Assembly: GCA_002839155.1 (NCBI GenBank)
Contig: PGXM01000005.1
Span: 46,378 to 110,377, forward strand
Source: Tenericutes bacterium HGW-Tenericutes-1
Lineage (GTDB): Bacteria > Bacillota_I > Bacilli_A > Izemoplasmatales > Hujiaoplasmataceae
DNA length: 64,000 bases
Reading direction: 5' to 3'
Below the pieces are notes generated by a model that saw nothing but the letters and a program-made list of their open reading frames with translations, ran no database searches and had not been told where the DNA came from. Every line of letters starts with the position of its first letter. The first letter of the stretch is position 1. Made by a program: the position numbers and the translations under genes. Below, piece after piece: positions 43,419-55,040 of the stretch.

Positions 43419-44618
43419 ATGAATGTGATTAAAGCACCAAAAATTTTATTGCCAAAACAGTCGATTGACCTCAAAAAATGGTCAGTCATTGCTTGTGACC
43501 AATTCACAAGCGAACCTGAGTATTGGCAAGAACTTTCTGAATTGGTGAAGGATTCTCCTTCAACGTTACAGATGATTTATCCAGAAGTCTATTTAGGTAA
43601 AAATGAGGACGAAAGAATTCAATCAATTAATCAACATATGAAACAATACCTTCAAGACGGTAACTTTGAAGAACCTAAAGAATGTTTTGTCTTAGTTGAT
43701 CGAAAGACTGCTTATAATGAAAGACGTTTAGGGTTAGTCATTAGCGTTGATTTAGATGCTTATGATTATTCTGAAAAAACCAATTCACTCATTCGTGCAA
43801 CAGAAAAAACGGTTGTATCACGAATACCACCACGTGTAAAAATTAGAAAAGATGCACTACTAGAAATTCCTCATATTCAACTCCTCATGGATGATCGTGA
43901 TTTACATATCATTGAAAATCTTTATCAAAGACGCCATGATTTTTCGAAAATTTATGATTTTGAGTTGAACATGAACGGTGGTCACTTAATAGGCTATCAA
44001 ATTGATGAGACAAAAAATATTATCTCTGATTTAGAAAAACTCATAAAAGATAATCTTTTATTTATCGTCGGTGATGGTAACCATTCTTTAGCGACTGCTA
44101 AAGCTTGCTGGGAACTAATAAAGCCAACGCTTAATGAAAGAGAAAGAATGACACATCCGAGTCGCTATGCGATGGTTGAACTCATTAACATTCATGACGA
44201 AGGGTTAGAATTCGAACCCATTCACCGCGTTTTATTTCATGCGAATGAAGATTTCATCGACGGTTTAATGAAACTAGCGAATGGTTCTTCCGATTGTTTT
44301 ATCGTTCATCAAAAAACCAAAAAAATCGATTTTCCAATCACCAATAACGCACCTGAAGCGATTCGCTTAGTACAAGACTATATTGATGATTACCTATCAA
44401 ATCACAAAGAGGTTGAAGTCGATTATGTTCATGGTGAAGACTCGTTATTATCCATCTGTAAAAAGCATCCGAACGCAATTGGTATCACATTGCCACCCAT
44501 CGATAAATCTGATATTTTTGAATACGTTGCACATTATGGTGTTCTTCCTAGAAAATCATTTTCTATGGGAGAGGCATCAGAAAAAAGATATTATTTAGAG
44601 TGTCGAAAAATAAAATAA
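43419..44618 (+). CDS. DUF1015 family protein
   Basis: 399 residues. IKAPKILLPKQSIDLKKWSV with CDQFTSEPEYW, IYPEVYLG and the central VGDGNHSLATAKACWE are the DUF1015 signatures. No reaction is firmly assigned that I can state. It lies between gdhA and serC with 14-16 nt gaps and good ribosome sites (GGAG), so it is cotranscribed with serine-pathway genes and may act on serine or phosphoserine. No serB is in this cluster. Confidence 0.85.
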   Translation: MNVIKAPKILLPKQSIDLKKWSVIACDQFTSEPEYWQELSELVKDSPSTLQMIYPEVYLGKNEDERIQSINQHMKQYLQDGNFEEPKECFVLVDRKTAYNERRLGLVISVDLDAYDYSEKTNSLIRATEKTVVSRIPPRVKIRKDALLEIPHIQLLMDDRDLHIIENLYQRRHDFSKIYDFELNMNGGHLIGYQIDETKNIISDLEKLIKDNLLFIVGDGNHSLATAKACWELIKPTLNERERMTHPSRYAMVELINIHDEGLEFEPIHRVLFHANEDFIDGLMKLANGSSDCFIVHQKTKKIDFPITNNAPEAIRLVQDYIDDYLSNHKEVEVDYVHGEDSLLSICKKHPNAIGITLPPIDKSDIFEYVAHYGVLPRKSFSMGEASEKRYYLECRKIK

Positions 44619-44634
44619 TTGAAAGGGGTACACA

Positions 44635-45720
44635 ATGAAAAGAGTTTATAACTTTTCTGCCGGTCCTGCCGTATTACCGGAAGCAGTATTAAAAAAAGCG
44701 GCTGAACAAATGCTTGACTATGAAGGTTCAGGCATGTCAGTTATGGAAATGAGTCACCGTTCAAAAATATTTGAATCAATCTTGGAAACTGCAAAAGCTG
44801 ATTTAAAGAAACTCATGAACATTCCTGATAATTACACAATTCTATTCTTACAAGGCGGCGGACACATGCAATTCGCCATGGTCCCGATGAATTTAATGAA
44901 AAACCGTGTTGGTGATTACATTGTGACAGGACAATGGGCTAAAAAAGCTTATGAAGAAGCTAAAATATTTGGTACTTCGAATAAAGTCGCAAGTTCTGAA
45001 GATAAAGCTTTCTCTTATATCCCTGATTGTGATGATTTACCGATTTCGCCTGACGCCGATTATCTTCATTTCTGCGATAACAATACGATATTTGGGACGA
45101 AATTTCATAAAATTCCCAATTCTAAAGGCAAAGTATTGGTTGCGGATATGTCTTCTTGTATCTTATCAGAACCGGTGGATGTCTCAAAGTACGGTTTAAT
45201 CTATGCCGGGGCACAAAAAAATATAGGTCCTGCAGGAACATTAATCGTCATTATTCGTAATGATCTCTTAACTGAAGATACCTTACCTCAAACACCGACC
45301 ATGTTAAAATATATTACCCACTCAGAAAATAATTCCATGTATAATACCCCACCAACCTATGGCATTTATATTTGTGGTTTAGTCTTCAAATGGTTGCTTG
45401 AACAAGGTGGATTACCCGCAATGAAAGCCTATAATGAGAAAAAAGCAGCCGTTATCTATGATTACTTAGATCAAAGCAAACTCTTTAAAGGCAACGTTGT
45501 AAAAAAAGATCGTTCGTTAATGAATGTTACCTTTGTAACAGGCAATCAAGAAATAGACGATTTATTTATTAAAGAAGCGAAAGCAGCGGGCTTTGACAAC
45601 TTAAAAGGTCATCGTTCTGTTGGCGGTATGCGTGCTAGTATTTATAATGCAATGCCCATTGAAGGCGTCATTGCTTTAGTTGACTTCATGAAGGCTTTTG
45701 AAGCCAAGCATGTACAATAG
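44635..45720 (+). CDS. serC: Phosphoserine aminotransferase
   Basis: 361 residues. It transfers the amino group of glutamate to 3-phosphohydroxypyruvate. The PLP Lys195 is in YAGAQKNIGPAG; NFSAGPAVLPEAVL, MEMSHRSK and LQGGGHMQF are conserved. AAGGGG precedes the ATG. gdhA upstream provides glutamate and serA downstream the keto substrate. Confidence 0.97.
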   Translation: MKRVYNFSAGPAVLPEAVLKKAAEQMLDYEGSGMSVMEMSHRSKIFESILETAKADLKKLMNIPDNYTILFLQGGGHMQFAMVPMNLMKNRVGDYIVTGQWAKKAYEEAKIFGTSNKVASSEDKAFSYIPDCDDLPISPDADYLHFCDNNTIFGTKFHKIPNSKGKVLVADMSSCILSEPVDVSKYGLIYAGAQKNIGPAGTLIVIIRNDLLTEDTLPQTPTMLKYITHSENNSMYNTPPTYGIYICGLVFKWLLEQGGLPAMKAYNEKKAAVIYDYLDQSKLFKGNVVKKDRSLMNVTFVTGNQEIDDLFIKEAKAAGFDNLKGHRSVGGMRASIYNAMPIEGVIALVDFMKAFEAKHVQ

Positions 45721-45728
45721 GTGATAAA

Positions 45729-46892
45729 ATGAAATTACATTGCCTGAATAATATCTCTCAATTTGGATTAAACCTGCTCTCTAAGAACTATGAAATTACG
45801 AAAGATGTTCATGAGTCTGACCTTATTCTTGTTAGAAGTGCCGTGATGCACGACATGGAAATTCCTCATAATTTAATCGCAGTCGGTCGAGCTGGTGCCG
45901 GCGTCAATAATATTCCTTTAGATAAGTTTGCTAAAGCTGGAATCGTTGTCTTTAATACCCCCGGCGCGAACGCCAACGGCGTTAAAGAACTTGTATTAGC
46001 CGGAATGCTTATGAGCGTTCGCGATATTCACGGCGGTTTAAACTGGGTTCATAATAATGCATCTGACCCAGAAATCGCAAAAACAGTTGAAAAAGCAAAA
46101 GCTCAATTTGGTGGAACTGAAATTTTAGGTAAATCCATTGGGATCGTTGGGTTGGGCGCAATCGGAATATTAGTTGCCAACGCTTGTCATGCATTAGGGA
46201 TGAAAGTGTATGGATTTGATGTTTACTTCACCGAAGAAAGACGTCATCTCTTACCAACTGATTTTACATTTTGCGATTCTCTTGATGAATTATATACGTT
46301 AAGTGATTTTATCACATTACATGTTCCATTGACGCCAGATACCAAAGGAATGATTAATCAAGAAACGCTTTCTTTAATGAAAGATGGCGTTGTTATTCTC
46401 AATTACTCACGCGATTCCTTAGTGGATGATGATGCGATGGAAAAAGCACTCCAAGCAAAAAAGGTTCGGAAATATGTGACTGATTTTCCAAATCCAAGAA
46501 CAGCGAATATGGAAGGCGTCTTATGTATTCCGCATTTAGGGGCTTCAACAGAAGAAAGCGAAGACAACTGTGCGATGATGGCGGTAAGACAACTCATGAA
46601 TTACGCAGAAACAGGCTCTATCGCTAATTCCGTCAATTTCCCTGCTTGTGACCTTCCTCTTTGTGAAAGTGATGTTAGACTGGCTATTTTACATGAAAAC
46701 AAACCAACGTTACTCAACACCTTAACTGAACTAATCAGTAAGAACCCAAAAACAAAAATAACGAAACTCGTTAATAATGTTCGAGGTGACGTTGCTTATA
46801 CTGTTTATGATATTGATAATGCTTCTATCGAAGAGATTCAAAAAGAACTTAATTCTATTAGTGGCATTTTCCGGATTCGTGTTATAAAATAA
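45729..46892 (+). CDS. serA: D-3-phosphoglycerate dehydrogenase, short ACT-domain type
   Basis: 387 residues: catalytic and NAD-binding domains (GLGAIGILVANACHALGMKV, HVPLTPDTKG, NYSRDSLVDD, HLGASTEESEDNCA) followed by a C-terminal ACT domain (about 318-387), which in this family binds serine for feedback inhibition. There is no intervening domain, as in the short type. AGGTGA precedes the ATG, 8 nt after serC. It makes 3-phosphohydroxypyruvate, the first step of serine synthesis. Confidence 0.95.
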   Translation: MKLHCLNNISQFGLNLLSKNYEITKDVHESDLILVRSAVMHDMEIPHNLIAVGRAGAGVNNIPLDKFAKAGIVVFNTPGANANGVKELVLAGMLMSVRDIHGGLNWVHNNASDPEIAKTVEKAKAQFGGTEILGKSIGIVGLGAIGILVANACHALGMKVYGFDVYFTEERRHLLPTDFTFCDSLDELYTLSDFITLHVPLTPDTKGMINQETLSLMKDGVVILNYSRDSLVDDDAMEKALQAKKVRKYVTDFPNPRTANMEGVLCIPHLGASTEESEDNCAMMAVRQLMNYAETGSIANSVNFPACDLPLCESDVRLAILHENKPTLLNTLTELISKNPKTKITKLVNNVRGDVAYTVYDIDNASIEEIQKELNSISGIFRIRVIK

Positions 46893-46901
46893 GTGAATGG
46901 T

Positions 46902-46937
46902 GCGTCCAAAATGGTCAAATCCCATTTTGGACGCTTT
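46902..46937 (+). terminator. Terminator of gdhA-DUF1015-serC-serA
   Basis: A perfect 13 bp stem (GCGTCCAAAATGG and its complement) with a 7 nt loop, followed by TTTATT. Confidence 0.8.
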
Positions 46938-46974
46938 ATTACCAACCTGCAATTGTATTTGACAAATTAAATAC

Positions 46975-47003
46975 TTGCATTTTTTGACAATAAAAGATAA
47001 AAT
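46975..47003 (+). promoter_or_regulatory. Promoter of rpmG
   Basis: TTGCAT (46975-46980), 17 bp, TAAAAT (46998-47003). TTGACAA occurs twice close by, so the exact -35 box is uncertain. Confidence 0.45.
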
Positions 47004-47031
47004 ATATAAGTGGCTGAATGGAGGATTTGTT

Positions 47032-47181
47032 ATGAGAACGCAAATTATTTTGAAGTGTACTGAATGCAAAGAAGAAAACTATAGCACGACAAGAAATAAA
47101 AAACTGCATCCTGATCGTATGGACGTAAAAAAATATTGCCCCAAGTGTCAAAAGCAAACAGTTCATCGCGAGAAAAAGTAA
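47032..47181 (+). CDS. rpmG: 50S ribosomal protein L33
   Basis: 49 residues. RTQIILKCTECKEENYSTTR then KKYCPKCQKQTVHREKK is L33 of the zinc-binding type with two CxxC pairs. GGAGG precedes the ATG; an earlier in-frame start would begin at the -35 region. A terminator follows, so it is monocistronic here. Confidence 0.95.
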   Translation: MRTQIILKCTECKEENYSTTRNKKLHPDRMDVKKYCPKCQKQTVHREKK

Positions 47182-47203
47182 CTTCGATTATCGAAGTTTT
47201 TTT
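47180..47203 (+). terminator. Terminator after rpmG
   Basis: AACTTCGA pairs with TCGAAGTT across TTA, followed by T. Confidence 0.8.
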
Positions 47204-47245
47204 CTTTTTTAGGGCTTAATCGCCACTATAGAAAATATTATTTCA

Positions 47246-47254
47246 TGGTATAAT
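47246..47254 (+). promoter_or_regulatory. Extended -10 promoter of the glucokinase gene
   Basis: TGG plus TATAAT (47249-47254). Confidence 0.5.
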
Positions 47255-47276
47255 TATTGTTGGGATGGTGAATTGA

Positions 47277-48203
47277 ATGAATAGATATTTATTAGGAGTA
47301 GATGTGGGTGGAACATCCATTAAAATTGGACGTTTCGACTTACAAGGAATTTTAATTGACAAATGGGATATTCCAACCGATAGAAGTCATAACGGTGAGT
47401 TTATTTTAAAAGATATAGCAACATCTATTATCAATAGGGTCGATGTTACTAACATTGAAGGCATTGGTTTTGGTGTACCAGGTCCCGTCAGTGATGGCGT
47501 CGTTTTAAACTGCGTGAATCTTGGTTGGGGAGAAAAAAATGTCGTTGAAGAGTTTTATCAATATTTTCCTTACCGTGAAGTAACCATTCGTGTATCAAAT
47601 GATGCGAATGTTGCCTGTGCCGGAGAAGTATTTCAAGGCAGTGGTAAAGGTTATAAAAATGTTGTAATGTTTACCTTGGGAACTGGCGTCGGTGGCGGTA
47701 TTTTAGTGGATGGTAAAATCGTTGATGGTCTAAATGGGGTTGGCGGAGAATTAGGGCATATGCTCATTGACCGTAAACATAATTTACCTTGTAATTGCGG
47801 AAAAACAGGATGTACTGAAACCGTCACTTCTGCCACAGGCATCGTTAATTTAGCCAAATTAAAACTTAAAGAATCAAATCAAAAAAGTACGTTAAGACAA
47901 TACGATAATTTTAGTGCGAAAAGGGTATTTGATATGGCTAAACAAGGGGACGAAATTGCCCTTGAAGTTATTGAAGAGGCCGCTAATTATTTAGCCTATG
48001 CGATGAGTCTAGTCACCTTTACTTTGAACCCAGAATTATTTATCTTCGGTGGTGGCGTTTCAAATGCCGGTGAATTCTTACTTGATAAAATTAAAACACA
48101 TTATTATCCTTATGTATTACCTTTTATCAAAGACCAAAAAATGGTTATTGCTTCTTTAGGAAATGACGCAGGCATGTATGGTGCCGCTTATTTGGTTAAA
48201 TAA
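47277..48203 (+). CDS. glcK: ROK-family glucokinase
   Basis: 308 residues. GVDVGGTSIKIG binds ATP phosphates, SNDANVACAGE holds the catalytic Asp, and LGTGVGGGILVDG follows. The ROK zinc motif is GHMLIDRKHNLPCNCGKTGC. It phosphorylates glucose in the cytoplasm; ROK homologues for other sugars cannot be fully excluded. GGGATGGTG precedes the ATG. Its TAA overlaps the next start by one base. Confidence 0.92.
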   Translation: MNRYLLGVDVGGTSIKIGRFDLQGILIDKWDIPTDRSHNGEFILKDIATSIINRVDVTNIEGIGFGVPGPVSDGVVLNCVNLGWGEKNVVEEFYQYFPYREVTIRVSNDANVACAGEVFQGSGKGYKNVVMFTLGTGVGGGILVDGKIVDGLNGVGGELGHMLIDRKHNLPCNCGKTGCTETVTSATGIVNLAKLKLKESNQKSTLRQYDNFSAKRVFDMAKQGDEIALEVIEEAANYLAYAMSLVTFTLNPELFIFGGGVSNAGEFLLDKIKTHYYPYVLPFIKDQKMVIASLGNDAGMYGAAYLVK

Positions 48204-48844
48204 TGAAACCGATTATTTTTCATCAAAATAACGCAAGTATTAATTCTTATTTGATAGCGTATAAAGAAGAATGTATTGTCATTGATCCAGGGTTTAACGG
48301 TGAAGAAATATTAGCTTACATCGAACTTCATCAATTGAAACTTTCAAAAGTACTCCTAACACACGGCCATTTTGATCATATCCGTGATATTAGATTACTT
48401 GCGAAAAAATATAGTTTCACCGTATTCATTCACTCGGCAGATAAACCAATGTTATCAGATGATAAACTGAATTATTCAACGATGTTTGGAAGTTCTTTTC
48501 GAATTAAAGATGACATAGCTATCATCGAGTTAAAACATTTAGATACGATTGAATTTGGCAAAGATAAATTGACACTCTATCATACACCGGGTCATACGAT
48601 GGGAAGTTCGTGTTACCTTTATCAGAATATGTTGTTCTCAGGAGACACCTTATTTGAAGGTGATCTTGGAAGAACAGATTTAATATCAGGATCACAAAAA
48701 CATCTTGAAAAATCAATCGTAGATTTATTTGGATGGATGAACAATGAGACTCTAGTTTATCCAGGACATGAAAATCAAACGAGCATCGGACAAGAACGAA
48801 AAAATAACTTATATGTAATAAGGATATTAAAAAATGCAAAATAA
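48203..48844 (+). CDS. Metallo-beta-lactamase-fold hydrolase (glyoxalase II-like)
   Basis: 213 residues. The metal motif is LTHGHFDHIRDI, a second His is in YHTPGHTMGSSCYL, Asp is in SGDTLFEGDLGRTDL, and the last His is in YPGHENQT. The fold and length match the YcbL/GloB-like thioesterase group of low-GC bacteria. The gene overlaps glcK by one base; coupling with glucokinase suggests a role in handling glycolytic by-products. Confidence 0.87.
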   Translation: MKPIIFHQNNASINSYLIAYKEECIVIDPGFNGEEILAYIELHQLKLSKVLLTHGHFDHIRDIRLLAKKYSFTVFIHSADKPMLSDDKLNYSTMFGSSFRIKDDIAIIELKHLDTIEFGKDKLTLYHTPGHTMGSSCYLYQNMLFSGDTLFEGDLGRTDLISGSQKHLEKSIVDLFGWMNNETLVYPGHENQTSIGQERKNNLYVIRILKNAK

Positions 48845-48845
48845 A

Positions 48846-48880
48846 AATCTGCCAGCGATAGTTGGCAGATTCTTTTTTTT
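48846..48880. terminator. Terminator after the MBL hydrolase gene
   Basis: AATCTGCCA pairs with TGGCAGATT, followed by CTTTTTTTT. The gene on the other strand ends within it. Confidence 0.88.
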
Positions 48881-50006
48881 AAAAGTACCCAGACACTAAG
48901 AAGACAACACCCGTGATGATAATGACGTAAATGACACAAAGCAAGGTGTAGGTTTTTATATATGTTTTTCCTTGATTAGGAAAATCCTTTATGACAAATT
49001 TAAAGGTGATTAGACTCGCTAGTGAAGCAAGTAACGTTCCCATGGCCCCAACATTGACTGATTGGAGTAATGGTTTCCAATACTGAGCATCAGTGAAGGT
49101 TGAAAGTAGTACAGAAGCAGGGACATTTGAAATAAACTGACTGGTGATTAATCCTGTAAAATAGACGGATAAGTTACTATTTAAGAGTGTTGATACAAAA
49201 GATTTAATGACCATCATCTGCCCCATATTGCCGGTGAATATGAAGAACGAGAAGAACGTTAATAACAACGTATAATCAACTTTTTTCAATAGATGAACTG
49301 AAAATGGAATGGTTAAAAAGAGCGTAATGATAAGAGCATACCACTCTGGGATGACCCTTAAAACGGTCAATAAGGCGTTGATAAATATTAAAAGATAGAT
49401 AATAACTTTTTTTGATCCGATTTTTGGTGTAACTGTAATGGGATGACAAGGAACATTGGGAATGAGCACTAACGTCGTCACAACTAATAATATAAAACCA
49501 GTGATCGTAATAGGAGCCATTGTTCCTAAAAACGTTGAGAATCCAATATCATAAAAAGCATATAAGTAGATATTTTGCGGATCACCCATCGGCGTTAATG
49601 CGCTTCCTAAGTTCGCCGCAATGGTTTGCATAATGACAATCAATAATGCATATCTTTCCTGATTAGTCTGTTTGGTCACGTAGAGAGTAAAAGGTACTAA
49701 TGTTAGCAAGACAGCATCATTTGTTATCCACATTCCTAAAAAGAAGGTCGATAACACAATAACTAGTCCAATCCATTTGACTGAATAAAACTTAGAAACA
49801 AGTTTGATTGCGATAAAACTAAATACGTTAGCTTCATATAAACCCGCAACCGCAATCATCAAAGTGAACATAATAATTAATACCTTAAAATTGATATAAT
49901 CAATATATTCGAGTGACGGTGGAATAAAAAAACAAGATAATATCGCAAAAAAGAAGGCGATAATAAAGACCTTGTCCTTTAAAAAATAGTTGATAAATTG
50001 ACGCAC
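48879..50006 (-). CDS. Anion permease of the ArsB/CitMHS ion-transporter superfamily
   Basis: 375 residues and about ten membrane helices. WITNDAVLLTLVPFTLYVT and LGSALTPMGDPQNIYLYA are the paired re-entrant motifs of the ArsB/NhaD/SLC13 group. The substrate (dicarboxylate, arsenite, other) is not determinable. The GTG start has GAGGTG 5 nt upstream. Transcribed alone, divergent from hrcA. Confidence 0.85.
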   Translation of the reverse strand: MRQFINYFLKDKVFIIAFFFAILSCFFIPPSLEYIDYINFKVLIIMFTLMIAVAGLYEANVFSFIAIKLVSKFYSVKWIGLVIVLSTFFLGMWITNDAVLLTLVPFTLYVTKQTNQERYALLIVIMQTIAANLGSALTPMGDPQNIYLYAFYDIGFSTFLGTMAPITITGFILLVVTTLVLIPNVPCHPITVTPKIGSKKVIIYLLIFINALLTVLRVIPEWYALIITLFLTIPFSVHLLKKVDYTLLLTFFSFFIFTGNMGQMMVIKSFVSTLLNSNLSVYFTGLITSQFISNVPASVLLSTFTDAQYWKPLLQSVNVGAMGTLLASLASLITFKFVIKDFPNQGKTYIKTYTLLCVIYVIIITGVVFLVSGYF

Positions 50007-50033
50007 ATTAACACCTCGAGATTCGCCAATATA

Positions 50034-50061
50034 ATTATACTACTTGGATAAATATAAACAA
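50034..50061 (-). promoter_or_regulatory. Promoter of the anion permease gene
   Basis: On the minus strand: TTGTTT (50061-50056), 16 bp, TATAAT (50039-50034). Confidence 0.5.
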
Positions 50062-50130
50062 TATTTAAAACGAATAATCCAAGGTTATTTGACTTATAAA
50101 ATCGTTTTCATTTTTTTTATACGAGATTTG

Positions 50131-50157
50131 TTAGCACTCTATGCTTGACATTGCTAA
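50131..50157. promoter_or_regulatory. CIRCE element 1 (imperfect)
   Basis: TTAGCACTC-N9-CATTGCTAA; the left arm is perfect and the right arm differs from GAGTGCTAA at two positions. The hrcA -35 box lies inside it. Confidence 0.85.
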
Positions 50158-50173
50158 AAGCCTTGTGTATAAT
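50145..50173 (+). promoter_or_regulatory. Promoter of hrcA-grpE-dnaK-dnaJ
   Basis: TTGACA (50145-50150), 17 bp, TATAAT (50168-50173): full consensus, bracketed by two CIRCE elements. Confidence 0.92.
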
Positions 50174-50177
50174 ATTG

Positions 50178-50204
50178 TTAGCATTCAAATTATCGGAGTG
50201 CTAA
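50178..50204. promoter_or_regulatory. CIRCE element 2
   Basis: TTAGCATTC-N9-GAGTGCTAA; one mismatch in the left arm, right arm perfect. It lies at and after the transcription start and overlaps the AAGGAG ribosome site. Confidence 0.93.
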
Positions 50205-50216
50205 GGAGTGAACGCG

Positions 50217-51230
50217 ATGTTGAATGAACGTCAAGAACTGGTACTAAAACTAATCGTTGAAGAATATGTTCGCACCGCAGAACCTGTAGGTTCTAGATCA
50301 TTATCAAAGCATATGGACGTTTCTCCAGCCACTATCCGAAATGAAATGTCAGATTTAGAAGAATTAGGTTTTTTAGAAAAGACTCATACATCAAGTGGTA
50401 GAATCCCTTCTGAAAAAGGCTATCGCTATTATATTGAAACGATATTAAAGAATTTAGAAAATGAAGGCGATTCATTCTCTGAATTCGATTCTTTGTTTGA
50501 GAACCGAGAGATTGAAAGAGAAGATGTCATTAAAGAAGCGATTAACTTACTCAGTCAAGCAACTAATTGTACCGCCATCGCTTTAGGTCCGAACGCTTAT
50601 AACTCTCGCGTTAAAAAAGTTCAATTAATTCCGTTAAAAGCAACGTTGGCATTAATCTTAGTAATAACGAACTTAGGTTACGTTGAATCAAAACAAATAT
50701 CGATTAGCGAAGATATGGAAATATCTGAACTCGCAAAAGTCATTGATTTACTGAACGAAATCTTAGTAGATACCCCAATTTCACAAGTATCGGAAAAACT
50801 TCATTATGAAATCCAACATCAACACATTAAAGAATTACTAAAATACCGTGAAACAATCGTTGATTCATTCATCGAAGCCTTCTCTAAATTTGCACAATCG
50901 CGTTATTATTTAACCGGTCAATCCAATATGCTTTATCAACCAGAATTCAATGATATCTCAAAACTTCGTGAATTTTTAAACACCATTGAAAATAACGAAA
51001 TCTTTAAAATCGTTGAGACGAACGCTGATGGCATCAGCGTTAAAATTGGTAAAGAAAACACAATGACATCAATGCAAGATTGTACTGTTGTATCAGCCAA
51101 CTACGAAACCAATGAAGGTGATCATGGCACGATTAGTTTGGTTGGACCTACAAGAATGGAATATCGCAAGGTTATCCCCTTGATTCGATATATAGCAAAA
51201 CATTTATCAAAACTATATGAAGACGACTAA
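50217..51230 (+). CDS. hrcA: Heat-inducible transcription repressor HrcA
   Basis: 337 residues. The N-terminal winged helix is ERQELVLKLIVEEYVRTAEP then SRSLSKHMDVSPATIRNEMS, followed by TSSGRIPSEKGYRYY. It binds CIRCE and is maintained by chaperonin in the known model. The ATG at 50217 has AAGGAG upstream; a GTG 9 nt earlier is too close to that site. First gene of the heat-shock operon and self-regulated. Confidence 0.97.
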   Translation: MLNERQELVLKLIVEEYVRTAEPVGSRSLSKHMDVSPATIRNEMSDLEELGFLEKTHTSSGRIPSEKGYRYYIETILKNLENEGDSFSEFDSLFENREIEREDVIKEAINLLSQATNCTAIALGPNAYNSRVKKVQLIPLKATLALILVITNLGYVESKQISISEDMEISELAKVIDLLNEILVDTPISQVSEKLHYEIQHQHIKELLKYRETIVDSFIEAFSKFAQSRYYLTGQSNMLYQPEFNDISKLREFLNTIENNEIFKIVETNADGISVKIGKENTMTSMQDCTVVSANYETNEGDHGTISLVGPTRMEYRKVIPLIRYIAKHLSKLYEDD

Positions 51231-51241
51231 AGGAGTTTGAA

Positions 51242-53684
<2,443 letters not shown>

Positions 53685-53699
53685 TAACTAATAGAAGAT

Positions 53700-53722
53700 G
53701 AAAAGCAGACCATCTGCTTTTT
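53700..53722 (+). terminator. Partial terminator between dnaK and dnaJ
   Basis: AAAAGCAGA pairs with TCTGCTTTT across CCA, with a short T run; probably lowers dnaJ relative to dnaK. Confidence 0.6.
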
Positions 53723-53744
53723 ATCACGTTTACGAGGTGAGGCA

Positions 53745-54884
53745 ATGGAAAAACGCGATTATTATGAAGTCCTAGGAATATCAAAAAGTGCATCGGATGA
53801 TGAAATAAAGAAAGCTTACCGAACACTTGCGAAAAAATTCCATCCGGACGTATCTACTGAAAAAGATGCTGAAGCTAAATTCAAAGAAATTCAAGAAGCC
53901 TATGAAGTATTATCTGATTCAGAAAAACGAAGTCAATATGACCGCTTTGGTCATCAAGCCAATAATTTTGGTGGCGGACAAGGTGGATTCAGTGGATTTG
54001 GTGGTGGCTTTGATAACTTTGATTTTGGCGATATATTCTCAGCCTTTTTTGGCGGAGGACAAAGAAGTAGTGATCAAGGTCGTGCAAGACCCCGAAAAGG
54101 ATCCGATATTCAACGGCGTATGACCGTTGCATTTGAAGAAGCAATTTTTGGTAAAAAAGAAAAAATAAAAGTTCCGACGTATGATGAATGTTCAACCTGT
54201 CATGGCTCTGGCGCAAGAAGTGCAAGTGACATTCACACCTGTTCAAGATGTAAGGGATCAGGTTCTGTTATCGTTGAGCAACAAACGTTACTAGGAAGAA
54301 CTCAAACAAGAACAACTTGTCCAAACTGCCGTGGAACCGGTAAAGAAATTGTGAATAAATGTCCGTCCTGCGGCGGCGAAGGTGTTGTTAAAGTTAATAA
54401 AGAAGTCGAAATAAAAGTCCCTGAAGGCATTGAAACTGGGCAACAAATCCGATTAGAAGGATTTGGAAACAAAGGTTCTTTTGGGGGGCCAAATGGCGAT
54501 TTGTACATTGTTTTTGAAGTAAAACCATCTGATATTTTTACCCGTGAAGGCGATGATATTATCATCACTGTTCCAATTTCGTTTTCTCAAGCCGCATTGG
54601 GTGCAGATATTGAAGTTCCAACCGTATATGGACCCGTTCTATTAAAAGTGCCTGCGGGAACACAGCCTAATACAAAGTTTAGAATTCGTGAAAAAGGTGC
54701 TCCCAATGTTAGAACCAAATATAAAGGCGATGAACATGTTATTGTCAATATCGTGACACCGACAAAACTATCGCCTGAACAAAAACACTTATTTGAAGAG
54801 TTAGAAAAAGTTAGTGGAACTTCTGACTCACAAAATGCATGGGGTAAATTTAAATCTAATTTTAGTTCTAAAAACAAAAGATAA
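53745..54884 (+). CDS. dnaJ: Chaperone DnaJ (Hsp40)
   Basis: 379 residues. The J domain has KKFHPDVST; a Gly/Phe-rich linker follows. The zinc domain has four repeats: [24 protein letters not shown] and CPSCGGEG. The C-terminal substrate domain starts near [19 protein letters not shown] precedes the ATG. Last gene of the heat-shock operon. Confidence 0.98.
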   Translation: MEKRDYYEVLGISKSASDDEIKKAYRTLAKKFHPDVSTEKDAEAKFKEIQEAYEVLSDSEKRSQYDRFGHQANNFGGGQGGFSGFGGGFDNFDFGDIFSAFFGGGQRSSDQGRARPRKGSDIQRRMTVAFEEAIFGKKEKIKVPTYDECSTCHGSGARSASDIHTCSRCKGSGSVIVEQQTLLGRTQTRTTCPNCRGTGKEIVNKCPSCGGEGVVKVNKEVEIKVPEGIETGQQIRLEGFGNKGSFGGPNGDLYIVFEVKPSDIFTREGDDIIITVPISFSQAALGADIEVPTVYGPVLLKVPAGTQPNTKFRIREKGAPNVRTKYKGDEHVIVNIVTPTKLSPEQKHLFEELEKVSGTSDSQNAWGKFKSNFSSKNKR

Positions 54885-54897
54885 CTATAAATTATGT

Positions 54898-54929
54898 AAG
54901 CCTATGGAGTAATCCAAGGCTTTTTTTTT
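54898..54929 (+). terminator. Terminator of the heat-shock operon
   Basis: AAGCCT and TGGA pair with TCCA and AGGCTT across GTAA, followed by nine T. Confidence 0.88.
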
Positions 54930-54948
54930 AATAAATTATAGATTTGTG

Positions 54949-54977
54949 TTTACATTCTTTTATGACTGCTTTATAAT
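54949..54977 (+). promoter_or_regulatory. Promoter of padR-jetABC
   Basis: TTTACA (54949-54954), 17 bp, TATAAT (54972-54977). Confidence 0.75.
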
Positions 54978-54984
54978 ATAAACA

Positions 54985-55025
54985 GATTATGTATAAACAC
55001 AATATATATAACGTGATTATGTATA
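54985..55025. promoter_or_regulatory. Direct repeat, probable PadR operator
   Basis: GATTATGTATA occurs at 54985-54995 and again at 55015-55025, exactly 30 bp (about three helical turns) apart, between the -10 box and the ribosome site. A dimeric regulator made by the next gene could bind both on one face. Confidence 0.5.
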
Positions 55026-55040
55026 GAAAGGAGTGACCCT

